64,000 nt of DNA from an uncultured Odoribacter sp. (lineage in GTDB: Bacteria > Bacteroidota > Bacteroidia > Bacteroidales > Marinifilaceae): the NCBI GenBank assembly GCA_944321165.1, contig CALUKE010000007.1:119457-183456 (forward strand). The letters run 5' to 3'. Numbering within the stretch: position 1 is the stretch's first letter; each line of letters begins with the position of its first letter. The translations under genes were made by a program, and so were the position numbers. The notes beneath the pieces are model-generated. The model ran no database searches. It worked only from the letters and a program-made list of their open reading frames with translations, and was not told the origin of the DNA. Shown one piece after another: positions 16,917 through 25,995 of this stretch.

Positions 16917-17660
16917 TCATCCAATTCCCCATATTTCCTCGTTTTTTTCAGCCTGCCCCAACCACATGGCAAATCCGTTGCAGACGTGTGCTCCGGAAGT
17001 GAGTCCCTTTTGCATAAAAGTGGTGACTTCCGGATTATACACTAAGTCAAAAAGATAATGCTGGGGACTCAGGAGATCGTAAGGAATCGGCGGGCATCCC
17101 GCGATGTCGGGCCAAGTGCCCAAGGGGGTCGTATTGACAATTAGAGGAAAATCAGTTACGAAACCGGGCAGTTCTGCATAACCGATTTCTTCTTCTGTTT
17201 GGGGGGATCGGGAAACGGTGATTACTTTCATCTCCAGAGAATGCAAGGCATAGCGGACTGCTTTGGCCGCTCCTCCGTTTCCCAGAATCAATGCCCGGGA
17301 AATGCCGCTCGGGATGAAATCCAGCAGTGCCTTGCGAAAACCGTACATGTCCGTATTGTATCCGGTCAGGTAAGGTTTCCCTTGAGGATAACTTACTTTT
17401 ACGCAGTTGACGGCGCCGATGGCTTGGGCTTCTGAACTGATTTCGTCCAGGTAGGGTAGGATATGCTGTTTGTGCGGAATGGTTACGTTGAATCCGCAGA
17501 GATTCGGATGTTGTTGTAAGAGCACATCCAGTTGCCGAATATCCTGAATCTCAAAACTCAGGTATTCTGCTGCGATGTGCCTTTGTCGGAATTTCTCGTT
17601 GAAATACCGAGGCGAACAGGAGTGTCCGAGTGGATAGCCGATGATACCGTAGGTTTTCAT
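16917..17660 (-). CDS. aroE: Shikimate dehydrogenase
   Basis: This 247-residue protein is slightly shorter than E. coli AroE. Shikimate-binding residues are in GYPLGHSCSPRYFN at the N-terminus and NVTIPHKQ (catalytic Lys) near residue 62. The NADP-binding loop is LGNGGAAKAV, and NTTPLGTWPD follows. It reduces 3-dehydroshikimate in the aromatic amino acid and folate pathway. Its start overlaps the DUF368 stop by four bases, so translation is coupled. The functional link to DUF368 is unclear; the pairing may be only operonic. Confidence 0.95.
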   Translation of the reverse strand: MKTYGIIGYPLGHSCSPRYFNEKFRQRHIAAEYLSFEIQDIRQLDVLLQQHPNLCGFNVTIPHKQHILPYLDEISSEAQAIGAVNCVKVSYPQGKPYLTGYNTDMYGFRKALLDFIPSGISRALILGNGGAAKAVRYALHSLEMKVITVSRSPQTEEEIGYAELPGFVTDFPLIVNTTPLGTWPDIAGCPPIPYDLLSPQHYLFDLVYNPEVTTFMQKGLTSGAHVCNGFAMWLGQAEKNEEIWGIG

Positions 17661-18604
17661 GAAGGAGTATTTTGTTTCTGCATTTTCTGACCGATCATTT
17701 CAATGCTGTAAATAAGGGCAAAACCGATGATGCACATCAGAATGGCTTCCATCAACAGGGGATCTGTCTGGGTCAGTTCCTGGAAATGATGGGGAGAAAC
17801 GTTGGCTTCTACCAGTGGCTTGACTGCCCCGTGTGAGTCGGTATAAGTGGCCAGTGTCTCTTTCCAGGGCCATACCTTGTTCAACGAACCGACCATAAAT
17901 CCCGTGAGTGTTGCAACTGTCGCCGTATGATGGTTTTTCAGCAGCCAGGAAAGCAGGTGGGAGAAGCTGATGATTCCGGCAACGGCCCCGATGATGAACA
18001 GGAGCATGATGCCGATGTTCAGATTGCTGACCGCCCCGAGTATGTAAGAATATTTTCCCATCAGCAATAAGATGAAGGCTCCCGAGATTCCCGGTAATAT
18101 CATGGCACAGATGGCGATGGCGCCGGACAAAATGATGAACCACCAGGCATTGGGGGTTTCGGATGGAGACATGACCGTAATGACGTATGCCACAGCCGCA
18201 CCAAGGATTAGCGCAATGATGGTGCCGGCATGCCAGTGTTTGATTTCTTTTGCTACCAGCACTGATGAGGCAATAATCAGACCAAAGAAAAAAGACCAGA
18301 TGTAGATGGGATGGTTTTCAAGCAACCAGGTCATCAGTTTGGCTAAGGAGAAAATGGATATGGCAATTCCACAGACAATGGAAAACAGGAAAGAACCGTT
18401 GATTTTTTTCCAGAATTCGATGAATTTGAAACTCAATAGCAGTTTAATGGCTTTTAAATCAATGCTTTTGATGGAATTGATCAATTCTTCGTATATGCCT
18501 GTAATGAAGGCTATGGTCCCTCCGGATACTCCCGGTACGACATCGGCAGCCCCCATGGCGCAGCCTTTTAATACTAAAAGCAAATAATTTTGTTTTTTCC
18601 CCAT
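17657..18604 (-). CDS. DUF368 family membrane protein (putative polyprenyl-phosphate translocase)
   Basis: This 315-residue multi-spanning protein carries the DUF368 signature GAADVVPGVSGGTIAFITGIYEELI near the N-terminus and a second, related ILPGISGAFILLLMGKY segment, an inverted-repeat layout. Hydrophobic stretches suggest 8-10 membrane spans. DUF368 members have been linked to recycling of undecaprenyl phosphate across the inner membrane; that role is from family knowledge and not from this sequence. It lies 4 bp into aroE and about 70 bp after the DUF4301 terminator. No clear promoter was seen. Confidence 0.9.
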   Translation of the reverse strand: MGKKQNYLLLVLKGCAMGAADVVPGVSGGTIAFITGIYEELINSIKSIDLKAIKLLLSFKFIEFWKKINGSFLFSIVCGIAISIFSLAKLMTWLLENHPIYIWSFFFGLIIASSVLVAKEIKHWHAGTIIALILGAAVAYVITVMSPSETPNAWWFIILSGAIAICAMILPGISGAFILLLMGKYSYILGAVSNLNIGIMLLFIIGAVAGIISFSHLLSWLLKNHHTATVATLTGFMVGSLNKVWPWKETLATYTDSHGAVKPLVEANVSPHHFQELTQTDPLLMEAILMCIIGFALIYSIEMIGQKMQKQNTPS

Positions 18605-18651
18605 ATGCTGTTCTCTTTTTCTGTTTTTATGCTTGCTTTTTCATGTGGCAA

Positions 18652-18683
18652 AAAAAATAAATCCCGAGCGGGATTTATTTTTT
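18652..18683 (-). terminator. Terminator overlapping the DUF4301 stop codon
   Basis: CCC flanked by an A/T-rich arm (18652-18665) pairs with GGG and its T-rich arm (18670-18683) around GAGC, giving about 14 pairs. On the minus strand a T-run follows. The DUF4301 stop codon (18675-18677) lies inside the stem, so terminating ribosomes could affect folding. Confidence 0.82.
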
Positions 18684-20231
18684 CAGTACGTTTCTGTGTT
18701 CGAAACGGAATAAGTCGAAGACGGTTTTCACTGGAGTGAAAGTGGTCAACGGTACTTCTACAAATACGGTAATCCAGTTGGCCATGGCTCCGTTCCACAG
18801 TCCCGGAAGTTCCTGTACTTTGATATCCTCTCCTTTGTAAGATTTGTGGGTGATGAATCCTTGATCTTGGGCAATAAATTTTTCAAGATCAAATTTCTTG
18901 CCTTTATAGTTTTTCACTCCGCAGACCAGATCGACCGGATTAAAGTGGGTTGAATGGTCGAATATTTTTTTCTGTTCTTTGTCTTTCAAATCGATCTGGG
19001 CAGATTCGATGATCATCAGGCGGGAACTACCGTCTTTGGTTTTTACCCAGAAAGGACCTCCTCCCGGTTCGCCTTCGTTTTTCACCATGCCGCATACCCG
19101 AATCGGACGGTCCAACAGTTGATGCAGGTGTTTGATACGTTCTTTCTGATCTTTATAGCTTTTGTCTGCGGCTTCTTTATAGCCGATCTGTTTCATAAAG
19201 GCTTCGATTTCCTGCAGTTGTTCTTCTGTCGGCTTTTTGTCCAGGATTGTCAGGTAGTTGAAAATTTTTTGCTGTAGTTCTACCAATGTGCCGGCCAGTA
19301 ATTTTTTGTATTTGATGGTGTCGCCTTTGGCCCGATCCGGAATGACATTATCGATGTTTTTGATGAAAATAATATCGGCTTTTAATTCATTCAGATTATA
19401 TATCAGTGCACCGTGACCTCCCGGGCGGAATACAAGTTTTCCTTCATCATTCCGTAACAACTCTCCTTGGTGAGTAATGCTGACGGTGTCTGTTGACGGT
19501 TTCTGTATGGAGAAAGTTACTTCGTATTTCACATTGAACATTTTCTCGAAAACCTTTGTGATTTTTTTCAACCGTTCTTTGAAAAGGTTCATATACTCTT
19601 CAGAAACAGTGAAATGCAGACGGCTTATTTTCCCGTTGTTGCAATACAAGGCCCCTTCAACGATGTGTTCATCGAAAGCTGTCCGAACAAAATCCCGGTA
19701 AATATGGAAATCAACCAGGCCTTTGGGGGTATTTCCATAATTCAGCCCTTTTTCGGTTAGGATGTAACGGAGTATTTCGTTATATTCCCGCTTGGCAATC
19801 ATTTTGTCAATGTCTTTGCCATCATTCCACATGGTGGCAGATAAACGGGTATAAAAAGGCAGTTCCTCCAGTTTCAGAAAGAAGTCATGCATGGTGCCGG
19901 GGCCTTTTGCCTGGACAAATTCCAAAAATTCTTCTTCTGTTCCCTGATAGTTTTCCATAAAATGAAACAGGTCTTTGAACATGCGGGTTGCAGAACCCGA
20001 TGCCGGAACCATTTTCAATACTTCGAAAGTCTGACAAGCTTGTTCGTAGTTGGCATTCAGACGGTCTTCATCCTCCGGCGCGATTTGGAAAATGCCATTT
20101 CCGATCGTTGCCGGTTCAGATAAGTTGACATGACTGAAACCTTTCTCGAAATTTGCCAGTTGCTGGTCAATTTGTTCCGGTTTTATATCTCTGTGTTTGA
20201 ATGCCTTCAGATCTTCTTTCGTGTAGTTCAT
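18675..20231 (-). CDS. DUF4301 family protein
   Basis: This is a 518-residue cytoplasmic protein with no signal peptide or membrane segment. It matches the Bacteroidota DUF4301 family from its start (MNYTKEDLKAFKHRDI...). Conserved-looking segments are VPASGSATRMFKDL (about 75-90), FRPGGHGALIYNLNEL, which resembles sugar-nucleotidyltransferase folds, and RICGMVKNEGEPGGGPFWVK-like sequence near residue 365. A nucleotidyltransferase-like role is possible from these glycine-rich segments but is not established. It follows the small acidic gene by 18 bp. Confidence 0.85.
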   Translation of the reverse strand: MNYTKEDLKAFKHRDIKPEQIDQQLANFEKGFSHVNLSEPATIGNGIFQIAPEDEDRLNANYEQACQTFEVLKMVPASGSATRMFKDLFHFMENYQGTEEEFLEFVQAKGPGTMHDFFLKLEELPFYTRLSATMWNDGKDIDKMIAKREYNEILRYILTEKGLNYGNTPKGLVDFHIYRDFVRTAFDEHIVEGALYCNNGKISRLHFTVSEEYMNLFKERLKKITKVFEKMFNVKYEVTFSIQKPSTDTVSITHQGELLRNDEGKLVFRPGGHGALIYNLNELKADIIFIKNIDNVIPDRAKGDTIKYKKLLAGTLVELQQKIFNYLTILDKKPTEEQLQEIEAFMKQIGYKEAADKSYKDQKERIKHLHQLLDRPIRVCGMVKNEGEPGGGPFWVKTKDGSSRLMIIESAQIDLKDKEQKKIFDHSTHFNPVDLVCGVKNYKGKKFDLEKFIAQDQGFITHKSYKGEDIKVQELPGLWNGAMANWITVFVEVPLTTFTPVKTVFDLFRFEHRNVLKK

Positions 20232-20249
20232 GGCGTTTTGTACTAAATA

Positions 20250-20504
20250 TTAATGATCTTCTTCTTCATCGTATATCTCTTCCTGATTGTCCAGTTCTGT
20301 TTCATAGAAATCTTCTGCTTCTTCCATCAGGGTGTCGATATCGTCTTGGGACAACGGTTCTTCGTCGATCCAATAAATTTTCTGGTTGCTGTAAAATCCG
20401 TCTAAATCACATTGTATAATACAACGGGGTTTTTCGGTATGAACAACATAGACTAGATCAAGTGCTTCCTGAGAATTGTCTGCAATTAGAAATTTGGGTA
20501 ACAT
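20250..20504 (-). CDS. Small acidic conserved hypothetical protein
   Basis: This is an 84-residue protein starting at MLPKFLIADNSQEALDLVYVVHTEKPRC. A longer frame exists, but its N-terminal part would cover the promoter at 20535-20542. The C-terminal half is very acidic (DEEPLSQDDIDTLMEEAEDF and EEIYDEEEDH). The N-terminal half could form a small alpha/beta unit. I do not recognise a named family, though similar short acidic proteins occur in Bacteroidales. It probably shares a transcript with DUF4301, whose start is 18 bp downstream. Confidence 0.75.
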   Translation of the reverse strand: MLPKFLIADNSQEALDLVYVVHTEKPRCIIQCDLDGFYSNQKIYWIDEEPLSQDDIDTLMEEAEDFYETELDNQEEIYDEEEDH

Positions 20505-20534
20505 GTCATTTACTCGGTTTAAAATTATCTGACA

Positions 20535-20542
20535 CAAAGATA
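20535..20542 (-). promoter_or_regulatory. Putative -7 element for the acidic protein/DUF4301 unit
   Basis: It reads TATCTTTG on the minus strand, an exact -7 match. A -33-like ATTG lies 18 bp upstream (complement of 20561-20564). The predicted start of transcription is about 25 bp before the 84-residue gene. Confidence 0.55.
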
Positions 20543-20648
20543 TAGATAAATATAATTTTTCAATCATTTGGACGATAAAAATCACTGAAAAGGAAATAGG
20601 TAGGACTGAGGAACTGTGTCTGAACGGGGAAGTAGGTCGAATCCGGGT

Positions 20649-20678
20649 TTTGATAGCCGAAAAACATTTGTAACTTTG
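20649..20678 (+). promoter_or_regulatory. Putative promoter of the CBS protein/NAD kinase unit
   Basis: -33 TTTG (20649-20652), an 18-bp spacer and -7 TAACTTTG (20671-20678) fit the Bacteroidota consensus. The CBS gene begins 25 bp downstream. Confidence 0.6.
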
Positions 20679-20703
20679 TCTTTTGTCATGACGTTGTAAA
20701 TCT

Positions 20704-21369
20704 ATGATCGCATCAGAATTAATATCGAATGTCGTACCTGTTTTGAAATGGAAAGATTCCTGTTTGCAGGCATTGAACTGGATGGAATTGTTCCGGGTCT
20801 CTCATCTGCCGCTGGTACAGGGAAAGACTTATTTGGGATTGGTCAACGATGAAATGATTTATGCCCATGGGGATTTGGACGATCCCCTGGAGGTATTGCC
20901 TGTTTCTGTGGAAGGAACTTATGTGTATGAAGATGATCATATTTATAGTGTCATTGGTTTGGCTGCCGGAAATCTGTTGTCTGTTGTTCCAGTGCTCGAT
21001 CGGAAGAATAATTTTATCGGCTCCATTACCTTGACGGATCTGTTGCGCCGCCTGGATACACTCTTGTGTATGGATCAGCCCGGGGGTATTCTGGTGTTGG
21101 AGGTCAATAAAATGGATTATTCATTGGCAGAAGTGGCCCAGATTGTAGAGTATAACGAAGCCCGGGTATTGAGTTGTTATGTTTCCGGATGTCGGGCTGC
21201 CCAACAGTTACTGATTACTTTGAAGATAAATACTTTGAATGTGGATCCGATATTGGATACTTTCATCCGTTATGGATATACGGTAAAGAATAGTTTTGTT
21301 GCAGGAGAAGAAGAACGGGATGGATTGAAAGAACGCTATGGATTATTGATGAAATATTTATCGATTTAG
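20704..21369 (+). CDS. CBS-domain protein
   Basis: This is a 221-residue protein with two CBS motifs in the first 130 residues. The first is around MELFRVSHLPLVQGKTYLGLVNDEMI and the second around VVPVLDRKNNFIGSITLTDLLRRL. The C-terminal 90 residues (GGILVLEVNKMDYSLAEVAQIVEYNEARVLS...) look like an ACT-type regulatory fold. CBS pairs usually bind adenine nucleotides. It lies 51 bp before the NAD kinase gene in the same direction, so a nucleotide-sensing link is a reasonable guess. The protein's target is unknown. Confidence 0.85.
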   Translation: MIASELISNVVPVLKWKDSCLQALNWMELFRVSHLPLVQGKTYLGLVNDEMIYAHGDLDDPLEVLPVSVEGTYVYEDDHIYSVIGLAAGNLLSVVPVLDRKNNFIGSITLTDLLRRLDTLLCMDQPGGILVLEVNKMDYSLAEVAQIVEYNEARVLSCYVSGCRAAQQLLITLKINTLNVDPILDTFIRYGYTVKNSFVAGEEERDGLKERYGLLMKYLSI

Positions 21370-21420
21370 TCTATCGGATGATTTCTGATATGTATATTTG
21401 TTCTGCCTAAAAATGAATGT

Positions 21421-22329
21421 ATGGTCGTAGCTATCTACAGTAGAAACATAGAACGGGATTTTTTCCCTTACCTGAAAGAATTGATTGAAGGTCTGAAAGA
21501 ACGGGAGATTGATTTGATTTGTGAAGAAAACTTTGCTCGTTTGTTGCAGGAAAAATATGATTACCATCCCGGTTTCCTGTATTGTTTTGATCGACGGACC
21601 TTGCAAAAGGGGGAGGTGGAGTTGTTGTTGTGCATCGGAGGGGACGGGACTTTTTTGGATTCAGTTGTTTATGTGAAAGACAGTGGGGTGCCGGTGTTGG
21701 GAGTTAATAGCGGGCATTTGGGCTTCTTGGCCAATGTGCCAATTCAGGAAATCCGGGAAGCGGTGGCTTGCATTGCAACCGGAAAATATACGCTTGAGCC
21801 GCGGGAAATGTTGCAACTGGAGGTAGATGGAGAAAAAATACCTGATTTTGATTATGCTTTGAACGAAGTTGGGGTGTTGAAAACGGCAACCACTTCTTTG
21901 TTGAAAGTACATGCCTATGTCGGGGAGGTTTATCTGACGACTTATTGGGCCGATGGCCTGGTAGTAGCGACTCCGACCGGTTCTACGGCATATTCCTTGA
22001 GTGGAGGTGGTCCGATTGTATCGCCTGAATGTCAGAATATTATCTTGACACCGATCTGTCCTCACAATTTGACAATTCGGCCTTTGGTGGTACCGAATAC
22101 CGCAGAGATAATGCTGAAAATAGAAGGCGTATCCGGGGATTTCGTATTAAGCATGGATTCTCGGATACGGGAAATGAAAGACGGGCGGCTTTTGAGAATA
22201 CGTGCTCATGATCAGAAGGTTTATGTGGTAAAATTACCTTTGCATAATTATTATCAGACTCTTCGGAATAAGCTGATGTGGGGAGAAGATAAAAGGAATA
22301 AGAAAAATGAGGGAGAAAAATACGAATGA
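21421..22329 (+). CDS. nadK: NAD kinase
   Basis: This 302-residue protein makes NADP from NAD. The catalytic GGDGT motif is at residues 73-77 (Asp75), followed by PVLGVNSGHLGFLANV, the NEVGV motif, and the NAD-binding GLVVATPTGSTAYSLSGGGPIV. The length suits bacterial NadK. It is part of a plus-strand run of housekeeping genes, with uppS about 215 bp downstream behind its own putative promoter. Confidence 0.96.
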   Translation: MVVAIYSRNIERDFFPYLKELIEGLKEREIDLICEENFARLLQEKYDYHPGFLYCFDRRTLQKGEVELLLCIGGDGTFLDSVVYVKDSGVPVLGVNSGHLGFLANVPIQEIREAVACIATGKYTLEPREMLQLEVDGEKIPDFDYALNEVGVLKTATTSLLKVHAYVGEVYLTTYWADGLVVATPTGSTAYSLSGGGPIVSPECQNIILTPICPHNLTIRPLVVPNTAEIMLKIEGVSGDFVLSMDSRIREMKDGRLLRIRAHDQKVYVVKLPLHNYYQTLRNKLMWGEDKRNKKNEGEKYE

Positions 22330-22407
22330 TACAGGGCGGTTTGGAAGAAAATTTTGTCAGATTATTGTTTCTTTGCATTTATTACCCGATTTTTTATATT
22401 TGTCCGC

Positions 22408-22437
22408 TTTCTTTTCTCTCTTTTGTTGTTATCTTTG
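22408..22437 (+). promoter_or_regulatory. Putative promoter of uppS
   Basis: The -7 element TATCTTTG (22430-22437) is exact. The best -33 is a weak TTTC at 22408-22411 with an 18-bp spacer. It lies in the 215-bp gap between nadK and uppS, which holds no convincing gene. Confidence 0.42.
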
Positions 22438-22544
22438 GGCGATTTTTAATCACTCTGTATTCAGTTACGGAGTGGTCCTTTTGTGTTTAGATAATGTAGT
22501 TTCGGAGGAGTGTGGGGGGAGAAGATTTTGTAAAAGAAAACAAA

Positions 22545-23333
22545 ATGATGGAACAGAACATAAAGGAAGAGATTATGGCCGTCGGTTTACCGGAGCATAT
22601 TGCCATTATTATGGATGGCAATGGACGCTGGGCAGAAAAACGGGGTTTGGATCGGGTATACGGACATAAGCAGGGAGTGGATACCGTAAAATCGATTGTT
22701 GAAGCTTGCGGAGAAATCGGATTGAAATATCTTACTTTATATACTTTTTCAATTGAAAATTGGAATCGTCCCAAAGCGGAAGTGAATGCCCTGATGGGCT
22801 TGATGACAGATGCGATTGTACGGGAAACGGCAGAATTGATGCGGCAGGGAGTACGGGTAAAGGTAATTGGAAATACGAAAGATCTACCGTCAGATGTTTG
22901 GGGTAAATTGAATGAACTTATCGAAAAAACTGCTCCAAATACCGGGGTTACTTTAGTATTGGCATTGAGTTATGGAGCTCGTTGGGAAATTGTCGAGGCT
23001 GTGCGGAAATTGATGGCAGACTGTGAGCAAGGAAAGGTGAACAGATCGGATGAGGTGACGGAAGAAATGTTTGCCCGGTATTTGTCTACGGCCGGTATTC
23101 CAGATCCGGATTTGTTGATTCGGACAAGCGGCGAATGTCGTTTGAGTAATTTCCTTTTGTGGCAATGTGCTTATACGGAATTTTATTTTATCGATAAATT
23201 TTGGCCTGATTTTGAAAAAGATGATTTATATTTGGCAATCCGTAATTTTCAACGGCGTGAACGACGTTTTGGAATGACCGGTCAACAAATAAAAATGAGA
23301 AGTGATGATGGTGATAACGCTATCTTAGGATAG
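22545..23333 (+). CDS. uppS: Undecaprenyl diphosphate synthase (isoprenyl transferase)
   Basis: The ATG at 22545 was chosen over an in-frame GTG at 22512 because the family begins close to this point. The 262-residue protein has HIAIIMDGNGRW with catalytic Asp24, the substrate-binding GHKQGV segment, and the C-terminal RTSGECRLSNFLLWQCAYTEFYF...WPDF signature. It builds the C55 carrier lipid for cell-wall and O-antigen synthesis. bamA follows 14 bp later, a typical Bacteroidota arrangement linking envelope functions. Confidence 0.96.
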   Translation: MMEQNIKEEIMAVGLPEHIAIIMDGNGRWAEKRGLDRVYGHKQGVDTVKSIVEACGEIGLKYLTLYTFSIENWNRPKAEVNALMGLMTDAIVRETAELMRQGVRVKVIGNTKDLPSDVWGKLNELIEKTAPNTGVTLVLALSYGARWEIVEAVRKLMADCEQGKVNRSDEVTEEMFARYLSTAGIPDPDLLIRTSGECRLSNFLLWQCAYTEFYFIDKFWPDFEKDDLYLAIRNFQRRERRFGMTGQQIKMRSDDGDNAILG

Positions 23334-23347
23334 TAAAAAAGATATAT

Positions 23348-25900
23348 ATGATTAGAACATTAATTCTTTGTCTTATAATAATTTTTTCCTGTTTCTGCCA
23401 GGTGATGGCTCAGTCGGTTGATACAATAGCACAGCCGGAGGTATATTATTCCAATCCGAAGACTTATGAGATCGGAGGAATTGAAATCGCCGGAATCGGA
23501 GAACAGTACGATCCGGAGACTTTGATTCAGGCATCCGGTTTGCGGGTTGGAAGTGAGGTGAAAATCCCCGGGGATGCCATAACGAAAGCCATTCGTCGCT
23601 TGTATGGCCAGGGACTGTTTTCCGATGTCGCAATTTCAGTCGATCGTTTTGAAGGACAGAAGGTATTTTTGATTATTACGTTGGCGGAGCGGCATCGTTT
23701 GTCCGGGATCAATTATATCGGCCTGAAAAAAGCGGAAGAGACGAAGATCAAAGAAAAGGTCAACCAGCTTCCCGGGGTACAGGTGACCGACAATATGGTG
23801 GCGGGTGTACAGCGGGTGATAGAAAAGTATTTCAAAGAAAAGGGATATTACAACATTTCGGTGAAAGTATTGCAACGTGACGATCCGGAACGTCCGAATT
23901 TTGTGTATTTGGATGCAACGATTGAACGGAAAAACAAAATTAAGATCAGTGAGGTGATTATTTCCGGCAACAAGGAGGTCAGTGCCAATAAACTGAAAGG
24001 AGCGATGAAGAAGACGAAGGAAAAATCGTTGCGTAATTTCTTCAAGTCGGCCAAATATATTCAGGACAGTTATGAGGATGACAAGTACAATTTGCTGGAT
24101 AAATACAATGAATTGGGTTACCGGGATGCCGCTATTATTGCCGACAGTGTGGTGCAGGAAAATCCGAAACGGGTGAAGATTTATATCGATGTGGAAGAAG
24201 GAAATAAGTATTATTACAATAATATTACGTGGGTGGGAAATACGGTAGTCGATTCCGATCGTTTGTCCCGTTTGCTGAACATTAAGAAGGGAGACGTCTA
24301 TAACAAGAGTTATTTCGACAAGCGTTTGAATACGGATGACGATGCGGTGGCCAATTATTTTTATTTAAACAATGGTTATCTGTTTTTCCGGGCCTTGCCG
24401 GTGGAAACGGTTGTCGGTAAGGATTCCATCAATGTGGAAATACGTTTGGTGGAAGGTACGCAGGCTACGATCGACCGGGTGATTATCAAAGGAAATAACC
24501 GTACCCATGAGCATGTGATCCGTCGGGAGTTGTATACTTATCCGGGCGAGTTGTTCAGTCGGGAGGATGTAATTCGAAGCATTCGGGAATTGGCAAACTT
24601 AGGGCATTTCGATCCGGAAAAGATTAATCCGACTCCTCTGCCCAATCAGGAAGCCGGTACGGTAGATCTGGAATATACGGTGGAAGAAAAGGCAAACGAT
24701 AAGATTGAAATCTCCGGCGGTTGGGGAGCCGGTATGATCATCGGATCGGTCGGTTTGACCTTTACCAATTTTTCCATGCGGAATATATTCAATTGGGAAT
24801 CTTACCGGCCCTTACCGCAGGGAGACGGACAGACCTTGAGTTTGAAGGCTCAGACCAACGGAAAGTATTATAGTTCTTTCAGTGTTTCTTTCCGGGAACC
24901 GTGGTTGGGTGGCAAAAAACCGAATTCTTTGAGCGTGTCCGCTTATTATTCCCGGCAGACAGGATATACGCGGGGATATTACAATTCTTATTATGCGGGT
25001 AGTAGTGTCAAAGATCTGTATGATACCGATCAGTTGATGACGACTTTTGGGGTGAGTGCCGGTCTGGGAAGACGGGTGACTTGGCCGGATGATTATTTTA
25101 CCTTGTATACGGAGGCTTCCTATCAGCGCTATAGCTTGAAGAACTGGCCTTATTATATTTTTTCGGATGGTAATTCAAACAATCTGTCTTTTGCTGTACA
25201 GGTGCGGAGAAGTTCTATTGACAATCCGCTGTATACACGCGAAGGGTCTGACTTTACTCTGGGGTTGGTCTTTACTCCGCCTTATTCCTGGTTTACGGAT
25301 AAAAATTATGCCAGTCCGAATATAAAGGATAAGGATAAATACCGCTGGATTGAATTTCATAAATGGAAATTCCAAGGGAAGGTGTTTATGCCGTTGGATA
25401 AGAATAAAAAATTTGTCTTGTATACAGGCGTACAGTATGGTTATTTGGGACATTATGACAAGAACAAACGTTCTCCGTTCGAAGGTTTTGAGATGGGAGG
25501 CGACGGTATGTCCGGATATAGTCTTTATGGACGAGAATATATCGGTTTGAGAGGATATGAAAATGGTTCATTGACGAATGCCGGTTCCAGTTTTATTGCG
25601 CCGAATGCCTCGGATGCCAGTTTGTATTCGAAACTGACGATGGAGTTGCGTTATCCGATCTCCTTGGCTCAGTCGGCGACAATTTATGCTTTGGCCTTTA
25701 TGGAAGCCGGAAACTCCTGGTATGAGTTGAAAGATTTTGAACCGTTTAACTTGTATCGTTCTGCGGGTGTCGGTTTGCGGGTATTCCTGCCGATGTTCGG
25801 TCTGTTGGGAATCGACTGGGGATATGGTTTCGATTCTGTTCCCGGACGTTCTGGCGCTGCCGGTTCGCAAATCCATTTTGTATTGGGACAAGAGTTTTAA
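23348..25900 (+). CDS. bamA: Outer-membrane assembly factor BamA
   Basis: This is an 850-residue protein with a signal peptide (residues 1-21). Five POTRA-like domains span roughly residues 40-445, with recognisable ends such as GNRTHEHVIRRELYTYPGELFS in the last one. The Omp85 barrel follows, with the conserved GGWGAG start, the VRG-like region YIGLRGYENGS (loop 6) and the C-terminal IDWGYGFDS...GSQIHFVLGQEF, ending in Phe. It inserts beta-barrels into the outer membrane. It sits between uppS and the skp-like gene, both envelope genes. Confidence 0.96.
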   Translation: MIRTLILCLIIIFSCFCQVMAQSVDTIAQPEVYYSNPKTYEIGGIEIAGIGEQYDPETLIQASGLRVGSEVKIPGDAITKAIRRLYGQGLFSDVAISVDRFEGQKVFLIITLAERHRLSGINYIGLKKAEETKIKEKVNQLPGVQVTDNMVAGVQRVIEKYFKEKGYYNISVKVLQRDDPERPNFVYLDATIERKNKIKISEVIISGNKEVSANKLKGAMKKTKEKSLRNFFKSAKYIQDSYEDDKYNLLDKYNELGYRDAAIIADSVVQENPKRVKIYIDVEEGNKYYYNNITWVGNTVVDSDRLSRLLNIKKGDVYNKSYFDKRLNTDDDAVANYFYLNNGYLFFRALPVETVVGKDSINVEIRLVEGTQATIDRVIIKGNNRTHEHVIRRELYTYPGELFSREDVIRSIRELANLGHFDPEKINPTPLPNQEAGTVDLEYTVEEKANDKIEISGGWGAGMIIGSVGLTFTNFSMRNIFNWESYRPLPQGDGQTLSLKAQTNGKYYSSFSVSFREPWLGGKKPNSLSVSAYYSRQTGYTRGYYNSYYAGSSVKDLYDTDQLMTTFGVSAGLGRRVTWPDDYFTLYTEASYQRYSLKNWPYYIFSDGNSNNLSFAVQVRRSSIDNPLYTREGSDFTLGLVFTPPYSWFTDKNYASPNIKDKDKYRWIEFHKWKFQGKVFMPLDKNKKFVLYTGVQYGYLGHYDKNKRSPFEGFEMGGDGMSGYSLYGREYIGLRGYENGSLTNAGSSFIAPNASDASLYSKLTMELRYPISLAQSATIYALAFMEAGNSWYELKDFEPFNLYRSAGVGLRVFLPMFGLLGIDWGYGFDSVPGRSGAAGSQIHFVLGQEF

Positions 25901-25920
25901 ATATCATTTTTACTTTTCTG

Positions 25921-25950
25921 TTGAAATACAGATTTATTTTATTACTTTTG
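25921..25950 (+). promoter_or_regulatory. Putative promoter of the ompH/skp gene
   Basis: -33 TTG (25921-25923), a 19-bp spacer and -7 TACTTTTG (25943-25950) fit the consensus. The position rules out in-frame starts before 25996 for the downstream gene. Confidence 0.6.
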
Positions 25951-25995
25951 TTTCGTACGACAGAATTTGTTTTATTTAATATTATAAATCCTAAA

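Noticed and set aside
18574..18798. A 74-codon minus-strand frame spanning the DUF4301 end and DUF368 start
   Set aside because: It overlaps two real genes and the terminator, and its product has no family-like features.
22307..22669. A 120-codon frame between nadK and uppS
   Set aside because: It overlaps the start of uppS in another frame and its second half is a shadow of that gene. The hydrophobic first half comes from T-rich intergenic DNA.
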